From: Rallus limicola
Lineage: Eukaryota; Chordata; Aves; Gruiformes; Rallidae
Direction: 5' to 3'
DNA: 64,000 bases
Assembly (NCBI GenBank): GCA_022605955.1
Contig: JAKCOZ010000041.1
Span: forward strand, 590,001-654,000
The position numbers and the translations under genes are program-made. Position 1 is the stretch's first letter; each line of letters starts with the position of its first letter. The notes under the pieces are model-generated. The model was not told where the DNA came from. It worked only from the letters and a program-made list of their open reading frames with translations, and searched no databases. Below are positions 45,860 through 58,079 of this stretch, one piece after another.

Positions 45860-46160
45860 AGACACCAACTGTCTCTGGAACACAAAGTCAAAGAGAGAAG
45901 AAAGAAGAAACAAAAATGGATCAAGGAAAAAACCAAAACCAACCCCCAAAAAAAGAGCAAAAACAATGAAAAAAACCCAGCAAACAAGACAAGAGAATGA
46001 AGCAATGAAATGGGGAAAAAACAACGCCAAAAAGAGAGAGAAGAATGAAGTGATGAAAGGGCAAAAATAAAGAAAGCAAACAGTGAAAAGAGAGAGAAGG
46101 GAGTGACAAAAGGAGAAACAAACACAGAAGCCCAGGAGACAGCAGAAAGAAGCCATGAAC
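45860..46160 (+). repeat. purine-rich tract (left arm)
   Basis: Almost pure A/G with 'aaacaaagagagaagaa' motifs in loose repeats. It is the short partner of the pyrimidine tract at 58,530-59,330, and contains the deletion or insertion junction near 45,892. Confidence 0.75.
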
Positions 46161-46490
46161 AGAGAAACATGTCCAGCTGCTGAACTCTAGAGTCTCAGGA
46201 CACCTAAGTCATCAGATCAATCAAGAATTCCTGCTTCCTAAATTTAAGGCTTAAGATTTGAGTCTTAAGACAGTTTCTTCAGCAACTTTTCTGGTCACAT
46301 TCCCGCACAATTGCACAACAGGAACAGCTGTGTTCCTAAGGCAGCTCAGCCCAACTCACTTTCCCTTGCAAAAAGCTGTGCAGCTCAGAGGAAAAAAACC
46401 CTGACTTTGGCCCTGGGATGCACAGGGACGTCAGAGCTCAGATCTGGAACAGCACAGCCTTGGCACGGCTCCTTTCTGCTCTCCTCATAC

Positions 46491-46594
46491 CTGTGTGCCT
46501 GCCGGGACGTCCTGCTGCCCTCCAGTCCTCCCAGACAGATGGGGAAGCAGCTCCTGTCCGGTCCATGTGCCATGAAGAGCAGCACTTCTGACCA
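46491..46594 (-). other. candidate 104-nt exon (left arm), donor intact
   Basis: Minus strand: long pyrimidine tract and CCTTAG acceptor, all three frames open, and donor CACAG|GTATGAGG. Product not recognised. The right-arm copy has lost this donor. Confidence 0.3.
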
Positions 46595-47439
46595 CTAAGG
46601 GGGGAGAAAACAACTGCGTTAGCAGGAGCAAAGCTCCACTCTGCAGATCCCCACAGCTCCCTGACACCCAGGAGCCCCCAGCACCCCAGCACGTGCTTGG
46701 CCTTAAAGCCCTGGGGGGCTGCCAGTGCTGGGGAGCCCCACGGCCAGAAGGGCACTGCTGAGCCCCCATGGGCAGAGTGAGGAGGGCTCTGCTCTTCCAA
46801 ATCAACGCAGGACGAAGCCCGGGGACAGGCCAGCCCGGGGCATCTCTCCTGCTCAGCCCCTGGGACAAGGCCAGGCCTGAGGAAGGCCCCGGGTGCCAAG
46901 CTCAGCACGGGCACCGCAACCAGGGGCACAGCCCCACCCCCTCCAGGTGCCGGCCTGGCTGAGGGGAGCTGCTCCCAGCACGCAGCTCCACCGGCCCAGG
47001 GCTGTGGCCGGCAGCACAGTCAGGCCCCCTCGGCTGGAAGCACCGCGGCTGCAGAGCGAACCCGGAGAAGCTCCCCTCGGGTCCCTGCCCCTGCCCAGGT
47101 TTTTTTTTTCTCCTTAAAATAAAACAAATTGTTTTTTTAATCTTCCTGGAAAATAAATTATTTTGAATAATTGAATAATAATCCGGCCTTTCCTTTTTCA
47201 CCTGCTGTCTGGAACATGGTTCAAACCTCACCTGCAAGATGCTGACACCGTGGGGAAAAGAAACACCCCAAACCCCAGAATGGCAGCGCTCAGGTTCCTG
47301 CTCCCACCCCCACTGCCAAGGGGATTCTGGAATGCCAAACACTGCCGGGAAAAGATTGTCCCCAAAGTGACGGCAAAACCGGTGAGAAAACGATCTGCAG
47401 GGGGGTCAGGAGACTTTTGGAAGAAAGCCCAGAGCGAGG

Positions 47440-47620
47440 AGTCCGGCCGAGCCCCGCACAGCCGAGCCGAGCCGAGCCGAGCCGAGCCGAGCCGAGCCGA
47501 GCCGAAGAACCGTCCGAGCTTGGCTCCGTTCGGCTCTGTTCGGCCGGACTCGGTCCTGATCGGCTTCGCTCGGGCCAGATCGGCTCTGTTCGGCTCCTCT
47601 CCGACCGCGGCACCGGCCCG
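47440..47620 (+). repeat. GC minisatellite with CCGAG run (left arm, outer)
   Basis: About eight consecutive GCCGA pentamers (47,461-47,504), then 'ttcggctctgttcggccgga' and 'gctcgggccagatcggctc' units. The same kind of array occurs in copies A, B and C and at 56,885-57,010. Confidence 0.85.
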
Positions 47621-48074
47621 TCCCCACCTGAGGCCTGGGCGGGCGGCGCTGGCGGCGGGGCCGGTGGCTGTGGCGGGGCCGCCTTCCCTTCATCGGAGCT
47701 GGGCTCTGTCCGGTGGTGGCCGTCGTCGGGGCTGCCCAGCGCCTCGCGGGCCGGCGGCGGGGCTGAAGAAGCGGTGGCATCTCCCGCCTGGGCGGGCCTT
47801 TGTCCCCGGCGGGGCCCGGCCCTCCCCCGGCAGCCCCGGCCGCTCCTCGGCTCACGCCCGGCGGGGGCTGCGGGGGGGGGGGGGGGAGGGAGTTGCCTGC
47901 TGCTGGGGGCTGCCCGGCGGGGGCATCGCTGGCTGTCCAGGCTGGCATGGCGGCAGCAGGGAAGGTGCCATTGAAGCCCGTTCCCTGCCCTTTCCCACAC
48001 CGTTCCATACAGTCTATTCTCTTACTGTTCCCTCAGAATCAAAGTCATCAAATACAATAATTGGTAACGTTTCC

Positions 48075-48315
48075 CCCCTTTGAAAGTGTTGATAATCGTT
48101 CTCAATGCTTTCATCGACGGCCTTGATGAGGGAACAGCATCCTCCCTCAGCAAGTATGTGAGGACACAGAGCTGGGAGGAGTGGCTGACACGCAGGACAC
48201 TGCGCTGCCACCCAGAGAGACCTGGACAGGCTGGAGAGCTGGGCAGGGAGAGACCGAATGAAGTTCAACAAAAGCAAGTGTAACGTCTGGCACCTGGGAA
48301 GGAACAACCGTGCCG
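48075..48315 (+). mobile_element. CR1 RT fragment (left arm)
   Basis: Plus-strand CR1 sequence around 'cggccttgatgagggaacag', 'gacacgcaggacactgcg' and 'gttcaacaaaagcaagtg'. It is matched in reverse at 56,185-56,425. Confidence 0.8.
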
Positions 48316-48901
48316 GAGGAAAGAAAGGGAGAAGGGTTCAAACTCACCGGGTCCCATGTGCTGGGGGGAATTAGATGCATCTTCTGCCGGCAAAGGAACT
48401 CCTGACGGGGAGAGCTCCTGCCAGCTGCTTTTTCATTCTCTGCCACCCCCATCCTGGGGGGATTCAAGCAGCACCAGCTCGCTGGGGGCAGCTGAACACT
48501 TAAAGCAAGAGGAGCCAAGGTTTGTTTTGCAAATGAAGGATACTTGTCACCCACAGACCAGGGACAAAAGGAACTCTCTGGCATGAAAGGAGACCCATTC
48601 CAAGCAGAACCGGTTTAGCTGGCCTTCCCAAACTCACCAGAAGACTTGGAATAAGGAGTCCCTGGAATCATTTGTAACCGTCCAGCCCATTTCTCAGAAC
48701 ATGAAGGGATGTGTATGATGAACGTTGTGACTCGAGATGAGCAAGTGTAAAAAAGACCTGTCTGTCTGTCTGTCCCTACGGCCTGTTCATGGATAAAATT
48801 AGAGATGGATACACGGCCCCAATAATTCCTGCTGAACCTTCCTCGGAGCATGGGAGAGTTAAAATAAGCTTAAAAAAAGAAAGAAAAAAAAAAAAAGAAA
48901 T

Positions 48902-48940
48902 GAGCCGGCTCCATTTCTGGTGGATACAGGAGCCACGTTC
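48902..48940 (+). pseudogene. scrap of retroviral protease (left arm)
   Basis: Thirteen codons containing FLVDTGATF, the active-site region of a gamma-type retroviral protease. It is cut at 48,941 by the 3' end of a CR1 and preceded by an A-rich run. Confidence 0.55.
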
Positions 48941-49065
48941 ATAGAAAAATCATAGAATCGTAGACTGGTCTGGGCTGGAAGGGACCCCAAGGATCACAGA
49001 GTTCCAACCCCCCTGCCACAGGCAGGGACACCAACCTCGTGCTTGGTGAACACGTTCTGGGTGTC
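48941..49065 (-). mobile_element. CR1 3' end (left arm)
   Basis: Starts with the terminal repeats 'atagaaaaatcatagaatcg' and reads 'ggtctgggctggaagggacc' as a minus-strand CR1 tail. Paired with 55,435-55,558. Confidence 0.85.
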
Positions 49066-49069
49066 GGGT

Positions 49070-49262
49070 CTCAGGGTTTTCCCGAGGGCTCGGGGTCGGG
49101 TCCAGTCCTGTTTAATATCTTCATTGACGGCCTTGGTGAGGGAACAGCATCCACCCTCAGCGAGTACCGGTGATACAGAGCTGGGAGGAGTGGCTGACAC
49201 GCAGGACACTGCGCTGCCACCCAGAGAGACCTGGACAGGCTGGAGAGCTGGGCAGGGAGAGG
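49070..49262 (+). mobile_element. CR1 RT fragment next to copy B
   Basis: Plus-strand CR1 ('gtcctgtttaatatcttcat', 'gagaggcctt...'), in head-to-head order with the preceding CR1 tail. It ends on the first base of duplication B. Confidence 0.8.
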
Positions 49263-49266
49263 CCTT

Positions 49267-50835
49267 GCTTCTCCAGCTGCTGCTCCCCTCCCCGGCCTGG
49301 TCCGCTGGGAACGGCTGCGGGCGCGATGCTGCGTGAGGAAGGAGCCGGCACTCGCCGCCCGGCCCTGCCTGCAGGAAAAGGAGAGCGCTGGGCTCCTCTG
49401 CCGGAGCTGCTCCTTGGGGCTCCTTTGTCCCTGCCGCAGCCCCAGAGCGGCTCCCCCAGCACCGGCGGCCGGGGCCGTGCCCAGGGGCTGCGCCGAGGGA
49501 GCGGGGGACGCGGCTCGGCCCCGCGGCCCGGCCGGCATCCCGCCCCGTCCGGCGGGGAGCGGCGGCGGCTGCCAGGGCCGGGCTGCCGTTCGGCTCCGCT
49601 CGGGCCCGTTCGGCTGCGCTCGGCGGGACAGCGCTCCGGCCCGGGCCCCGCACCCGGTCCCGGCGGCAGCCGCCGGCTCGGCTCGGCCCGGGGGACAGAC
49701 GAGCGAGGGCTGAGCCTCCGCCCGCTGCCTCCCTCCCGCGGGGATCTGCTCACGGACCGGCCGGCCGGGCCTTCCCGCCCCTCGGGCCCCGACGGGGGCT
49801 CCGCAGCCTCGCCGGGAGCCAGTCCCGCACCCCGCACGAACCGGCCCCGGCCCCGGACCGTGCCGGCACCCTGCACCCCGCCCGCCACCGGCAGCCCCTC
49901 CCGGCTCGGGCGCGCAGGGGCGGAGCCGAGCCCAGAGCAAGGAGATCGGCCGAGCCCCGCACAGCCGACAGCAGCCGAGCCGAGCCGAGCCGAGCCGAAG
50001 GCCCGTCTGAGCTCGGCGCCGTTCGGCTCTGTTCGTCTGCATTCTGGCCAGATCGGCTCCGCTCGGGCCAGATCGGTTCTGTTCGGCCGGACTCGGTCCT
50101 GTTCGGCTCCGCTCGGGCCAGATCGGCTCTGTTCGGCTCTGCTCCGACCGCGGCACCGGCCCGTCCCCACCTGAGGCCTGGGCGGGCGGCGTTGGCGGCG
50201 GGCGGTGGCTGTGGCGGGGCCGGTGGCTGTGGCGGGGCCGCCTTCCCTTCAGCGCAGGGGATCACTGTGTGATCCTAGTTTTCAGAATACAACAATGCCC
50301 ATTCTCTGCCATTCTAAAACAACTGAATGTCAACTGCAGGCGGGAATAATATTTGCTGTTGGTTCTGACTGAGAGATCAAGGGAATCGAGTCCGGTCTGA
50401 ACTGGACAGATCAAAGGAAGGGCACAGGGTCTGTGCTGAGGAAGGGGCTCATTGTACAGGATGGATTCAATGTCTGCATAAAGCTGGGATAGACCTTGGG
50501 GAGGAAAAAAAGGGGTTTTAGAGGTTTGGGATCGATCCCCATCGCACCTCATCTGAAGAGAGATGAGTGGGATACATTAAAGTATTACTTGCTTCAATGC
50601 TAAGAAGTGTAATTGATAGAATTGGAAACCAAAGTATGTGCAGGGAACCAACATAGGAAGTGGCTGTAAGTGTTCTGTCATGGGAGGGGGGAGGAAGAAG
50701 AGAGTTGGTTTCTTTCCTGTAGTTTTCAGCAAGGACTATAATCACTGTAGAGCTTGGATGGTGGATCTGAAAAGCTTCTAAAAGAGAAAATGATGCTGAT
50801 TAGATGGTAGAAGCTTCCACAAAAAGAAACCCCAA
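49267..50835 (+). repeat. segmental duplication B
   Basis: Same direction as copy A; CpG-rich head 49,267-50,270 followed by 0.56 kb of ordinary sequence. The GC minisatellite with CCGAG run is at about 49,975-50,155 and has a different number of units from A and C. It lacks the later 1.3 kb of A and C. Confidence 0.9.
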
Positions 50836-51005
50836 AACCAACAAAGCAGCCCCAAGGGCTGGAGTAGGATTGCATGGACAGCAGGTGCAAAGCATGTGAG
50901 GTTCCCTGTGTGGAACAGTATGACTAATGACCCAGGCTATTAAAGAACTTCATAGTGCATTGAATAGTGCTTTGGGGAAGTTTGGAAAGCAGATGCTTTG
51001 AACAC

Positions 51006-53814
51006 TGGCCAAGCAGCACAGGGACAGAGCAAGTTTGGGAAGGGCTGAGATCCATCCTCAGAAAAAGTCAGATTAACTGCTGCCCTCTGACAGGTCTGTC
51101 TGAACAAGGAAACATCCCATACTGACAGAGAAAGCTGAATGCCTCGCAACAGAGAAAAGCAACAAACATACAAGCAACAATTCTCTTGTCAAGAAGTAGA
51201 TGCAGATGCTTTTTTCTAGGCACGACAAAATGATAGGTGTAAAGCCTGTAACCCCTTAGAAGAAATGTGTCCTTTGGCTGTACCATGGCAGTTCAGTTTA
51301 AATTCTTGATTCTAAGGGCCTTGGCAAGCATTTGCAAAGGCTTTCAAATCCCAGGCACAAGGACAAGCGCATGTTTGTCCTGTGTGGGCACTGGCTTCTA
51401 GCAGGGCTTTGAAATCGCTTTTCTCCCCCCCACGCCCCCAGTGGAAAGATGTTCTATTTACCTGGCACTAGAACACTGAGCTTCCTATTCACCAGCATTG
51501 TTTCTAAACCAGGAAGGTAGAAATTGAACCTTCTCCTGAAACACTCACCAAAATTGCTGCCCATGTACAATGCACAGGCATCCTACGTGTGCTTTTCCTA
51601 GGAAGCAGGAAGTCGTCGCTGGGATTTTCTCTCTCCCTTCTCCTAAATCTAACCAACCATCTACAGACGTTTCTTTGGCTTCCCTTCTGAACTTTGACTA
51701 GTTTACACTGCCTAAAGCTTTTTGAATGGTTATGCCAAATATTCAGTTTGTAGTGCAGGGTGTAGCTACCCTACACAGTTGGTGTAGGGGAGCGACATCC
51801 AACAAGCTCCAATTTACAGTCTGTGGGCAGAAGCTGCCCTGTAACAAGAGACAACCACACAGGCAAGGAATAGAGCCTGAACGTGCAGACACTTCTGCCT
51901 GAGTCCACAAGGACAGAGATGGAACAGGTTCTCCCACCACAACCAGCTGAGAGGGAAAGGAGGTGCTGAGCAGCCTTGTGTGCTGTGCTGGTTGCTCTGC
52001 TGCCAGTCTAAACTCATCACCAAACTGGTTCCTACCACAAGTGTGGCTTAAACCAACCCTCACTCCAAGCATAAGCACAAAGGAGGAATCCCAGAGGTAC
52101 TGTGCCATCACACTGCCTTTGCCTTCGCTGAGAATCTTTTAATAAATCTATTGCTTAGAGCATTATTGTGATCTTTTAGAAGTAGCTTCTTCATGAAAAT
52201 GATAAATTTATGTAATAAATTGCAAGAAATAAATGCTAGTGACAAATTTGTTGCCAGCATTGAAGTATAAGACATAAAACCTCTGCTTTTCCCTCTGGGA
52301 ACAAAAAAAGAAAGTTATGGCTATGGCTTCTCTTTTGTCAGAATTATACTTCACAGCCTAAAAAGTCTAACAGACTAGAAGTAGTCTTGTAATAAGAAGT
52401 TGCTTTTGAAATCTTGGAAGCAGGAGAGATATGGAGACAGTATTAAGCCTAAAGCACACATCTATGCATTATTATATTATTATTATTACTCTGACCATCA
52501 TGATAATTTCCAGGGATTTCATGATGATGATATTTCCCCAAGGTTTAAAGCAGCAGAGCTGGGGATCGGCTATTCCCTGAGCATGGGAGCCAGAGCGGCT
52601 CCCTCCTCCCACCTGCTGCTCACCACTGCCAGGAGATGCCCCAGCCCTGCTCTCCCTCAGCCCGGGGCCTCACCTCCTCCCCGGCCCTATCAACCTCGGG
52701 GCAAGGATCCTTCCCGCGCCTGGCAGGCTGCCGCCCTGGGCTCCAAAGCTCTGGGACCCCTGCAAAACTGCTGCACCCCATTTGCTTACGGCTGCTGCCC
52801 CCGGCTGCGTGGGGGATGAGGCTGCTGAGCTCTGCAGGCTTCTCAAGAAGGCGTCCCCTTGCTCTTGCCACGGCCTTCCAGCCAGAAAGGGTTTCTGTCC
52901 CTCAAACCATCTCTAAAGGTGGCTCTGCCCTGAGCTGGCCTTGCGGTAGGAAACCTCCAGCAGCCTTGTCCTGCCTTCGGAGGGTTGTCCTCCCTCAGCC
53001 CCCTGTTCATCAGCTCCTCTAGGAGCCCTTCCTCCTGCGTGTGCCTGGGGCTGTCCCCAGGACAGCTCTGGCAGGGCTCTGGCAGGACACCCCCTTGGAC
53101 ACTGCCCCGGGGCCTTGTGACCTCACCGTTGCCTGGGGACGGGCTGTGATGGGCGGCCCCCCCATGCACAGCCCTGCCCAGCACCCAGCAAGAGGAAGGC
53201 CTTTGGGGTGCTGGGCCCCAGGCAGTCCCTGTGCCCAGGAGGCCCAGGGGCTTTCCCTGCCTTTGGTGGCCATGCAGCGGGCACAGCTGCTGGGCATCCC
53301 TGACCTGTCCTCTGCCCCTGGGCTCCCAAGGACAAAGCCCGTGGCCTCAGTCTTCTCTCACAAACCAAGCCCTGACACAAACCCACCCTGCGGCACAGAC
53401 ACCATCCCTGTTACCCAGCAGGTAGTTCAGAACTCTAAATGTTTACTACACCAGATCTTGGTCTAGGAAGAACAAGTATTCATCATGAACAAAGAATCCA
53501 CGAGCTCCAGACAATTATTTCAGTAGCATACATTTTCATAACAGAAAGACAGGCTGAGACTCAAGTTCAAAGGAAAGATTGTTTTCCCCCTCTGCCTGCA
53601 GTTTATCTCAGGTGCTTTAATTTTAGGATTCAATACAAGACAAAGAACAATTGAGGATTTGGCCATTTCAAAATGTTTAGGCATCCAGCTACAAGATGAT
53701 GTAGAACCCACAGAGTTACTTGAAAGAGTCTCCTAAAAATATTATTGACTATTGTAACCTGTGTTATAGAAGGTAAAGTGAATAAAGAAAAAGGCAAATG
53801 TATAAGCATAAAAT
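51006..53814. other. P2 spacer
   Basis: 51,003-51,050 and 52,372-52,407 match A-flank pieces at 24,420 and 24,938 in the same direction. 51,050-52,372 is otherwise unassigned. 52,547-53,692 is the inner part of copy C, and 53,693-53,814 belongs to the extra segment of copy C that is absent from copy A. No gene recognised. Confidence 0.7.
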
Positions 53815-55231
53815 AGTGTTCAAAGCATCTGCTTTCCAAACTTCCCCAAGGCGCTATTCAATGCACTATGAAGTTATTTAATCCTACTGCATCCCTAGGG
53901 GCTGGTTTGGTTTTTTTTTTTTTTTGTTTTTTTGTTTTTTTTTTTTGTGGAAGCTTCTACCATCTAATCAGCATCATTTTCTCTTTTAGAAGCTTTTAAG
54001 ATCCACCATCCAAGCTCTACAGTGATTATAGTCCTTGCTGAAAACTACAGGAAAGAAACCAACTCTCTTCTTCCTCCCCCCTCCCATGACAGAACACTTA
54101 CAGCCACTTCCTATGTTGGTTCCCTGCACATACTTTGGTTTCCAATTCCATCAATTACACTTCTTAGCATTGAAGCAAGTAATACTTTAATGTATCCCAC
54201 TCATCTCTCTTCAGATGAGGTGCGATGGGGATCCCCTACGCTGAAGGGAAGGCGACCCCGCCACAGCCACCGGCCCCGCCACAGCCACCGGCCCCGCCGC
54301 CAACGCCGCCCGCCCAGGCCTCAGGTGGGGACGGGCCGGTGCCGCGGTCGGAGCGGAGCCGAACGGAGCCGATCTGGCCCGAGCGGAGCCGATCTGGCCC
54401 GAGTGCAGCCGAACAGAGCTTAACTGGCCCGAGCGGAGCCGAACAGGACCGAGTCCGGCGAACAGAGCCGAACGGAGTCGAGCTCAGACGGGCCTTCGGC
54501 TCGGCTCGGCTCGGCTCGGCTCGGCTGCTGTCGGCTGTGCGGGGCTCGGCCGATCTCCTTGCTCTGGGCTCGGCTCCGCCCCTGCGCGCCCGAGCCGGGA
54601 GGGGCTGCCGGTGGCGGGCGGGGTGCAGGGTGCCGGCACGGCCCGGGGCCGGGGCCGGTTCCTGCGGGGTGCGGGACTGGCTCCCGGCGAGGCTGCGGAG
54701 CCCCCGTCGGGGCCCGAGGGGCGGGAAGGCCCGGCCGGCCGGTCCGTGAGCAGATCCCCGCGGGAGGGAGGCAGCGGGCGGAGGCTCAGCCCTCGCTCGT
54801 CTGTCCCCGGGCCGAGCCGAGCCGGCGGCTGCCGCCGGGACCGGGTGCGGGGCCCGGGCCGGAGCGCTGTCCCGCCGAGCGCAGCCGAACGGGCCCGAGC
54901 GGAGCCGAACGGCAGCCCGGCCCTGGCAGCCGCCGCCGCTCCCCGCCGGACGGGGCGGGATGCCGGCCGGGCCGCGGGGCCGAGCCGCGTCCCCCGCTCC
55001 CTCGGCGCAGCCCCCGGGCACGGCCCCGGCCGCCGGTGCCGGGGGAGCCGCTCGGGGGCTGCGGCAGGGACAAAGGAGCCCCAAGGAGCAGCTCCGGCAG
55101 AGGAGCCCAGCGCTCTCCTTTTCCTGCAGGCAGGGCGGGGCGGCGAGTGCCGGCTCCTTCCTCACGCAGCATCGCGCCCGCAGCCGTTCCCAGCGGACCA
55201 GGCCGGGGAGGGGAGCAGCAGCTGGAGAAGC
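52547..55231 (-). repeat. segmental duplication C
   Basis: Reverse of copy A over nearly its full length. It carries about 250 bp (53,693-53,945) missing from A, including T runs at 53,913-53,946. The CpG-rich head is 54,235-55,231 with its GC minisatellite at 54,340-54,530. Confidence 0.92.
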
Positions 55232-55235
55232 AAGG

Positions 55236-55558
55236 CCTCTCCCTGCCCAGCTCTCCAGCCTGTCCAGGTCTCTCTGGGTGGCAGCGCAGTGTCCTGCCTG
55301 TCAGCCACTCCTCCCAGCTCTGTATCATCGGTCCTTGCTGAGGGTGGATGCTGTTCCCTCATCAAGGCCGTCAATGAAGATATTAAACAGGACTGGACCC
55401 GACCCCGAGCCCTGGGGAAAAACCCTGAGACCCGACACCCAGAAGGTGTTCACCAAGCACGAGGTTGGTGTCCCTGCCTGTGGCAGGGGGGTTGGAACTC
55501 TGTGATCCTTGGGGTCCCTTCCAGCCCAGACCAGTCTACGATTCTATGATTTTTCTAT
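55236..55558. mobile_element. two CR1 fragments in opposite orientation (right arm)
   Basis: 55,236-55,435 is a minus-strand CR1 RT piece; 55,435-55,558 is a plus-strand 3' tail ending 'attctatgatttttctatg'. Mirror of 48,941-49,262. Confidence 0.82.
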
Positions 55559-55597
55559 GAACGTGGCTCCTGTATCCACCAGAAATGGAGCCGGCTC
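55559..55597 (-). pseudogene. scrap of retroviral protease (right arm)
   Basis: Identical in content to 48,902-48,940 in reverse: the LVDTGAT active-site region and nothing more. Confidence 0.55.
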
Positions 55598-56184
55598 ATT
55601 TCTTTTTTTTTTTTTCTTTCTTTTTTTAAGCTTATTTTAACTCTCCCATGCTCCGAGGAAGGTTCAGCAGGAATTATTGGGGCCGTGTATCCATCTCTAA
55701 TTTTATCCATGAACAGGCCGTAGGGACAGACAGACAGACAGGTCTTTTTTACACTTGCTCATCTCGAGTCACAACGTTCATCACACACATCCCTTCATGT
55801 TCTGAGAAATGGGCTGGACGGTTACAAATGATTCCAGGGACTCCTTATTCCAAGTCTTCTGGTGAGTTTGGGAAGGCCAGCTAAACCGGTTCTGCTTGGA
55901 ACGGGTCTCCTTTCATGCCAGAGAGTTCCTTTTGTCCCTGGTCTGTGGGTGACAAGTATCCTTCATTTGCAAAACAAACCTTGGCTCCTCTTGCTTTAAG
56001 TGTTCAGCTGCCCCCAGCGAGCTGGTGCTGCTTGAATCCCCCCAGGATGGGGGTGGCAGAGAATGAAAAAGCAGCTGGCAGGAGCTCTCCCCGTCAGGAG
56101 TTCCTTTGCCGGCAGAAGATGCATCTAATTCCCCCCAGCACATGGGACCCGGTGAGTTTGAACCCTTCTCCCTTTCTTTCCTCC

Positions 56185-56425
56185 GGCACGGTTGTTCCTT
56201 CCCAGGTGCCAGACGTTACACTTGCTTTTGTTGAACTTCATTCGGTCTCTCCCTGCCCAGCTCTCCAGCCTGTCCAGGTCTCTCTGGGTGGCAGCGCAGT
56301 GTCCTGCGTGTCAGCCACTCCTCCCAGCTCTGTGTCCTCACATACTTGCTGAGGGTGGATGCTGTTCCCTCATCAAGGCCGTCGATGAAAGCATTGAGAA
56401 CGATTATCAACACTTTCAAAGGGGG
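56185..56425 (-). mobile_element. CR1 RT fragment (right arm)
   Basis: Reverse copy of 48,075-48,315. Confidence 0.8.
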
Positions 56426-56884
56426 GAAACGTTACCAATTATTGTATTTGATGACTTTGATTCTGAGGGAACAGTAAGAGAATAGACTGTATGGAACGGT
56501 GTGGGAAAGGGCAGGGAACGGGCTTCAATGGCACCTTCCCTGCTGCCGCCATGCCAGCCTGGACAGCCAGCGATGCCCCCGCCGGGCAGCCCCCAGCAGC
56601 AGGCAACTCCCTCCCCTCCCCCCCGCGCCGGGCGGGAGCCGAGGAGCGGCCGGGGCTGCCGGGGGAGGGCCGGGCCCCGCCGGGGACAAAGGCCCGCCCA
56701 GGCGGGAGATGCCACCGGTTCTTCAGCCCCGCCGCCGGCCCGCGAGGCGCTGGGCAGCCCCGACGACGGCCACCACCGGACAGAGCCCAGCTCCGATGAA
56801 GGGAAGGCGGCCCCGCCACAGCCACCGGCCCCGCCGCCAACGCCGCCCGCCCAGGCCTCAGGTGGGGACGGGCCGGTGCCGCGG

Positions 56885-57010
56885 TCGGAGAGGAGCCGAA
56901 CGGAGCCGATCTGGCCCGAGCGGAGCCGAACAGGACCGAGTCCGGCCGAACAGAGCCGAACGGAGCCGAGCTCGGACGGTTCTTCGGCTCGGCTCGGCTC
57001 GGCTCGGCTG
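56885..57010 (-). repeat. GC minisatellite with CCGAG run (right arm, outer)
   Basis: Partner of 47,440-47,620, but with only about four CGGCT pentamers where the left arm has about eight. Confidence 0.85.
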
Positions 57011-58079
57011 TGCGGGGCTCGGCCGGACTCCTCGCTCTGGGCTTTCTTCCAAAAGTCTCCTGACCCCCCTGCAGATCGTTTTCTCACCGGTTTTGCCGTC
57101 ACTTTGGGGACAATCTTTTCCCGGCAGTGTTTGGCATTCCAGAATCCCCTTGGCAGTGGGGGTGGGAGCAGGAACCTGAGCGCTGCCATTCTGGGGTTTG
57201 GGGTGTTTCTTTTCCCCACGCTGTCAGCATCTTGCAGGTGAGGTTTGAACCATGTTCCAGACAGCAGGTGAAAAAGGAAAGGCCGGATTATTATTCAATT
57301 ATTCAAAATCATTTATTTTCCAGGAAGATTAAAAAAACAATTTGTTTTATTTTAAGGAGAAAAAAAACAAACCTGGGCAGAGTCAAGCTCCCCAAGCAGT
57401 CCTCAGAGGGGAGCTGGGTTAGCCTGGGCTGTTTGCCACACCCTCTGCCTAATTTCTCGTTCTAATCCTGGCTTTTCAAACTTGAGCCTGGTCCTATTCT
57501 CTGATCCTCAGGGCTCAGGGCTCTGGGCCCGCTCGGTGCGGGGGGCCGGGTGGCGGAAGGGAGGGCAGGGCGGAGGAGGGCAGGGGCAGGGACCCGAGGG
57601 GAGCTTCTCCGGGTTCGCTCTGCAGCCGCGGTGCTTCCAGCCGAGGGGGCCTGACTGTGCTGCCGGCCACAGCCCTGGGCCGGTGGAGCTGCGTGCTGGG
57701 AGCAGCTCCCCTCAGCCAGGCCGGCACCTGGAGGGGGTGGGGCTGTGCCCCTGGTTGCGGTGCCCGTGCTGAGCTTGGCACCCGGGGCCTTCCTCAGGCC
57801 TGGCCTTCTCCCAGGGGCTGAGCAGGAGAGATGCCCCGGGCTGGCCTGTCCCCGGGCTTCGTCCTGCGTTGATTTGGAAGAGCAGAGCCCTCCTCACTCT
57901 GCCCATGGGGGCTCAGCAGTGCCCTTCTGGCCGTGGGGCTCCCCAGCACTGGCAGCCCCCCAGGGCTTTAAGGCCAAGCACGTGCTGGGGTGCTGGGGGC
58001 TCCTGGGTGTCAGGGAGCTGTGGGGATCTGCAGAGTGGAGCTTTGCTCCTGCTAACGCAGTTGTTTTCTCCCCCCTTAG

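Larger units (their letters stand above)
42982..51005 (+). repeat. inverted repeat P2, left arm
   Basis: Matches 53,815-64,000 in reverse, with only scattered single-base changes in the stretches I compared. The outer end is unknown because the right arm leaves the window at the base pairing with about 42,982. The main differences are a 0.45-kb segment present only here (about 43,840-44,295) and the absence of about 2.76 kb found in the right arm. Confidence 0.92.

Noticed and set aside
40495..46600. Idea that the P2 candidate exons belong to a HEAT-repeat gene of the maestro type
   Set aside because: The frames show no HEAT repeat pattern I can defend; left as unidentified candidate exons.
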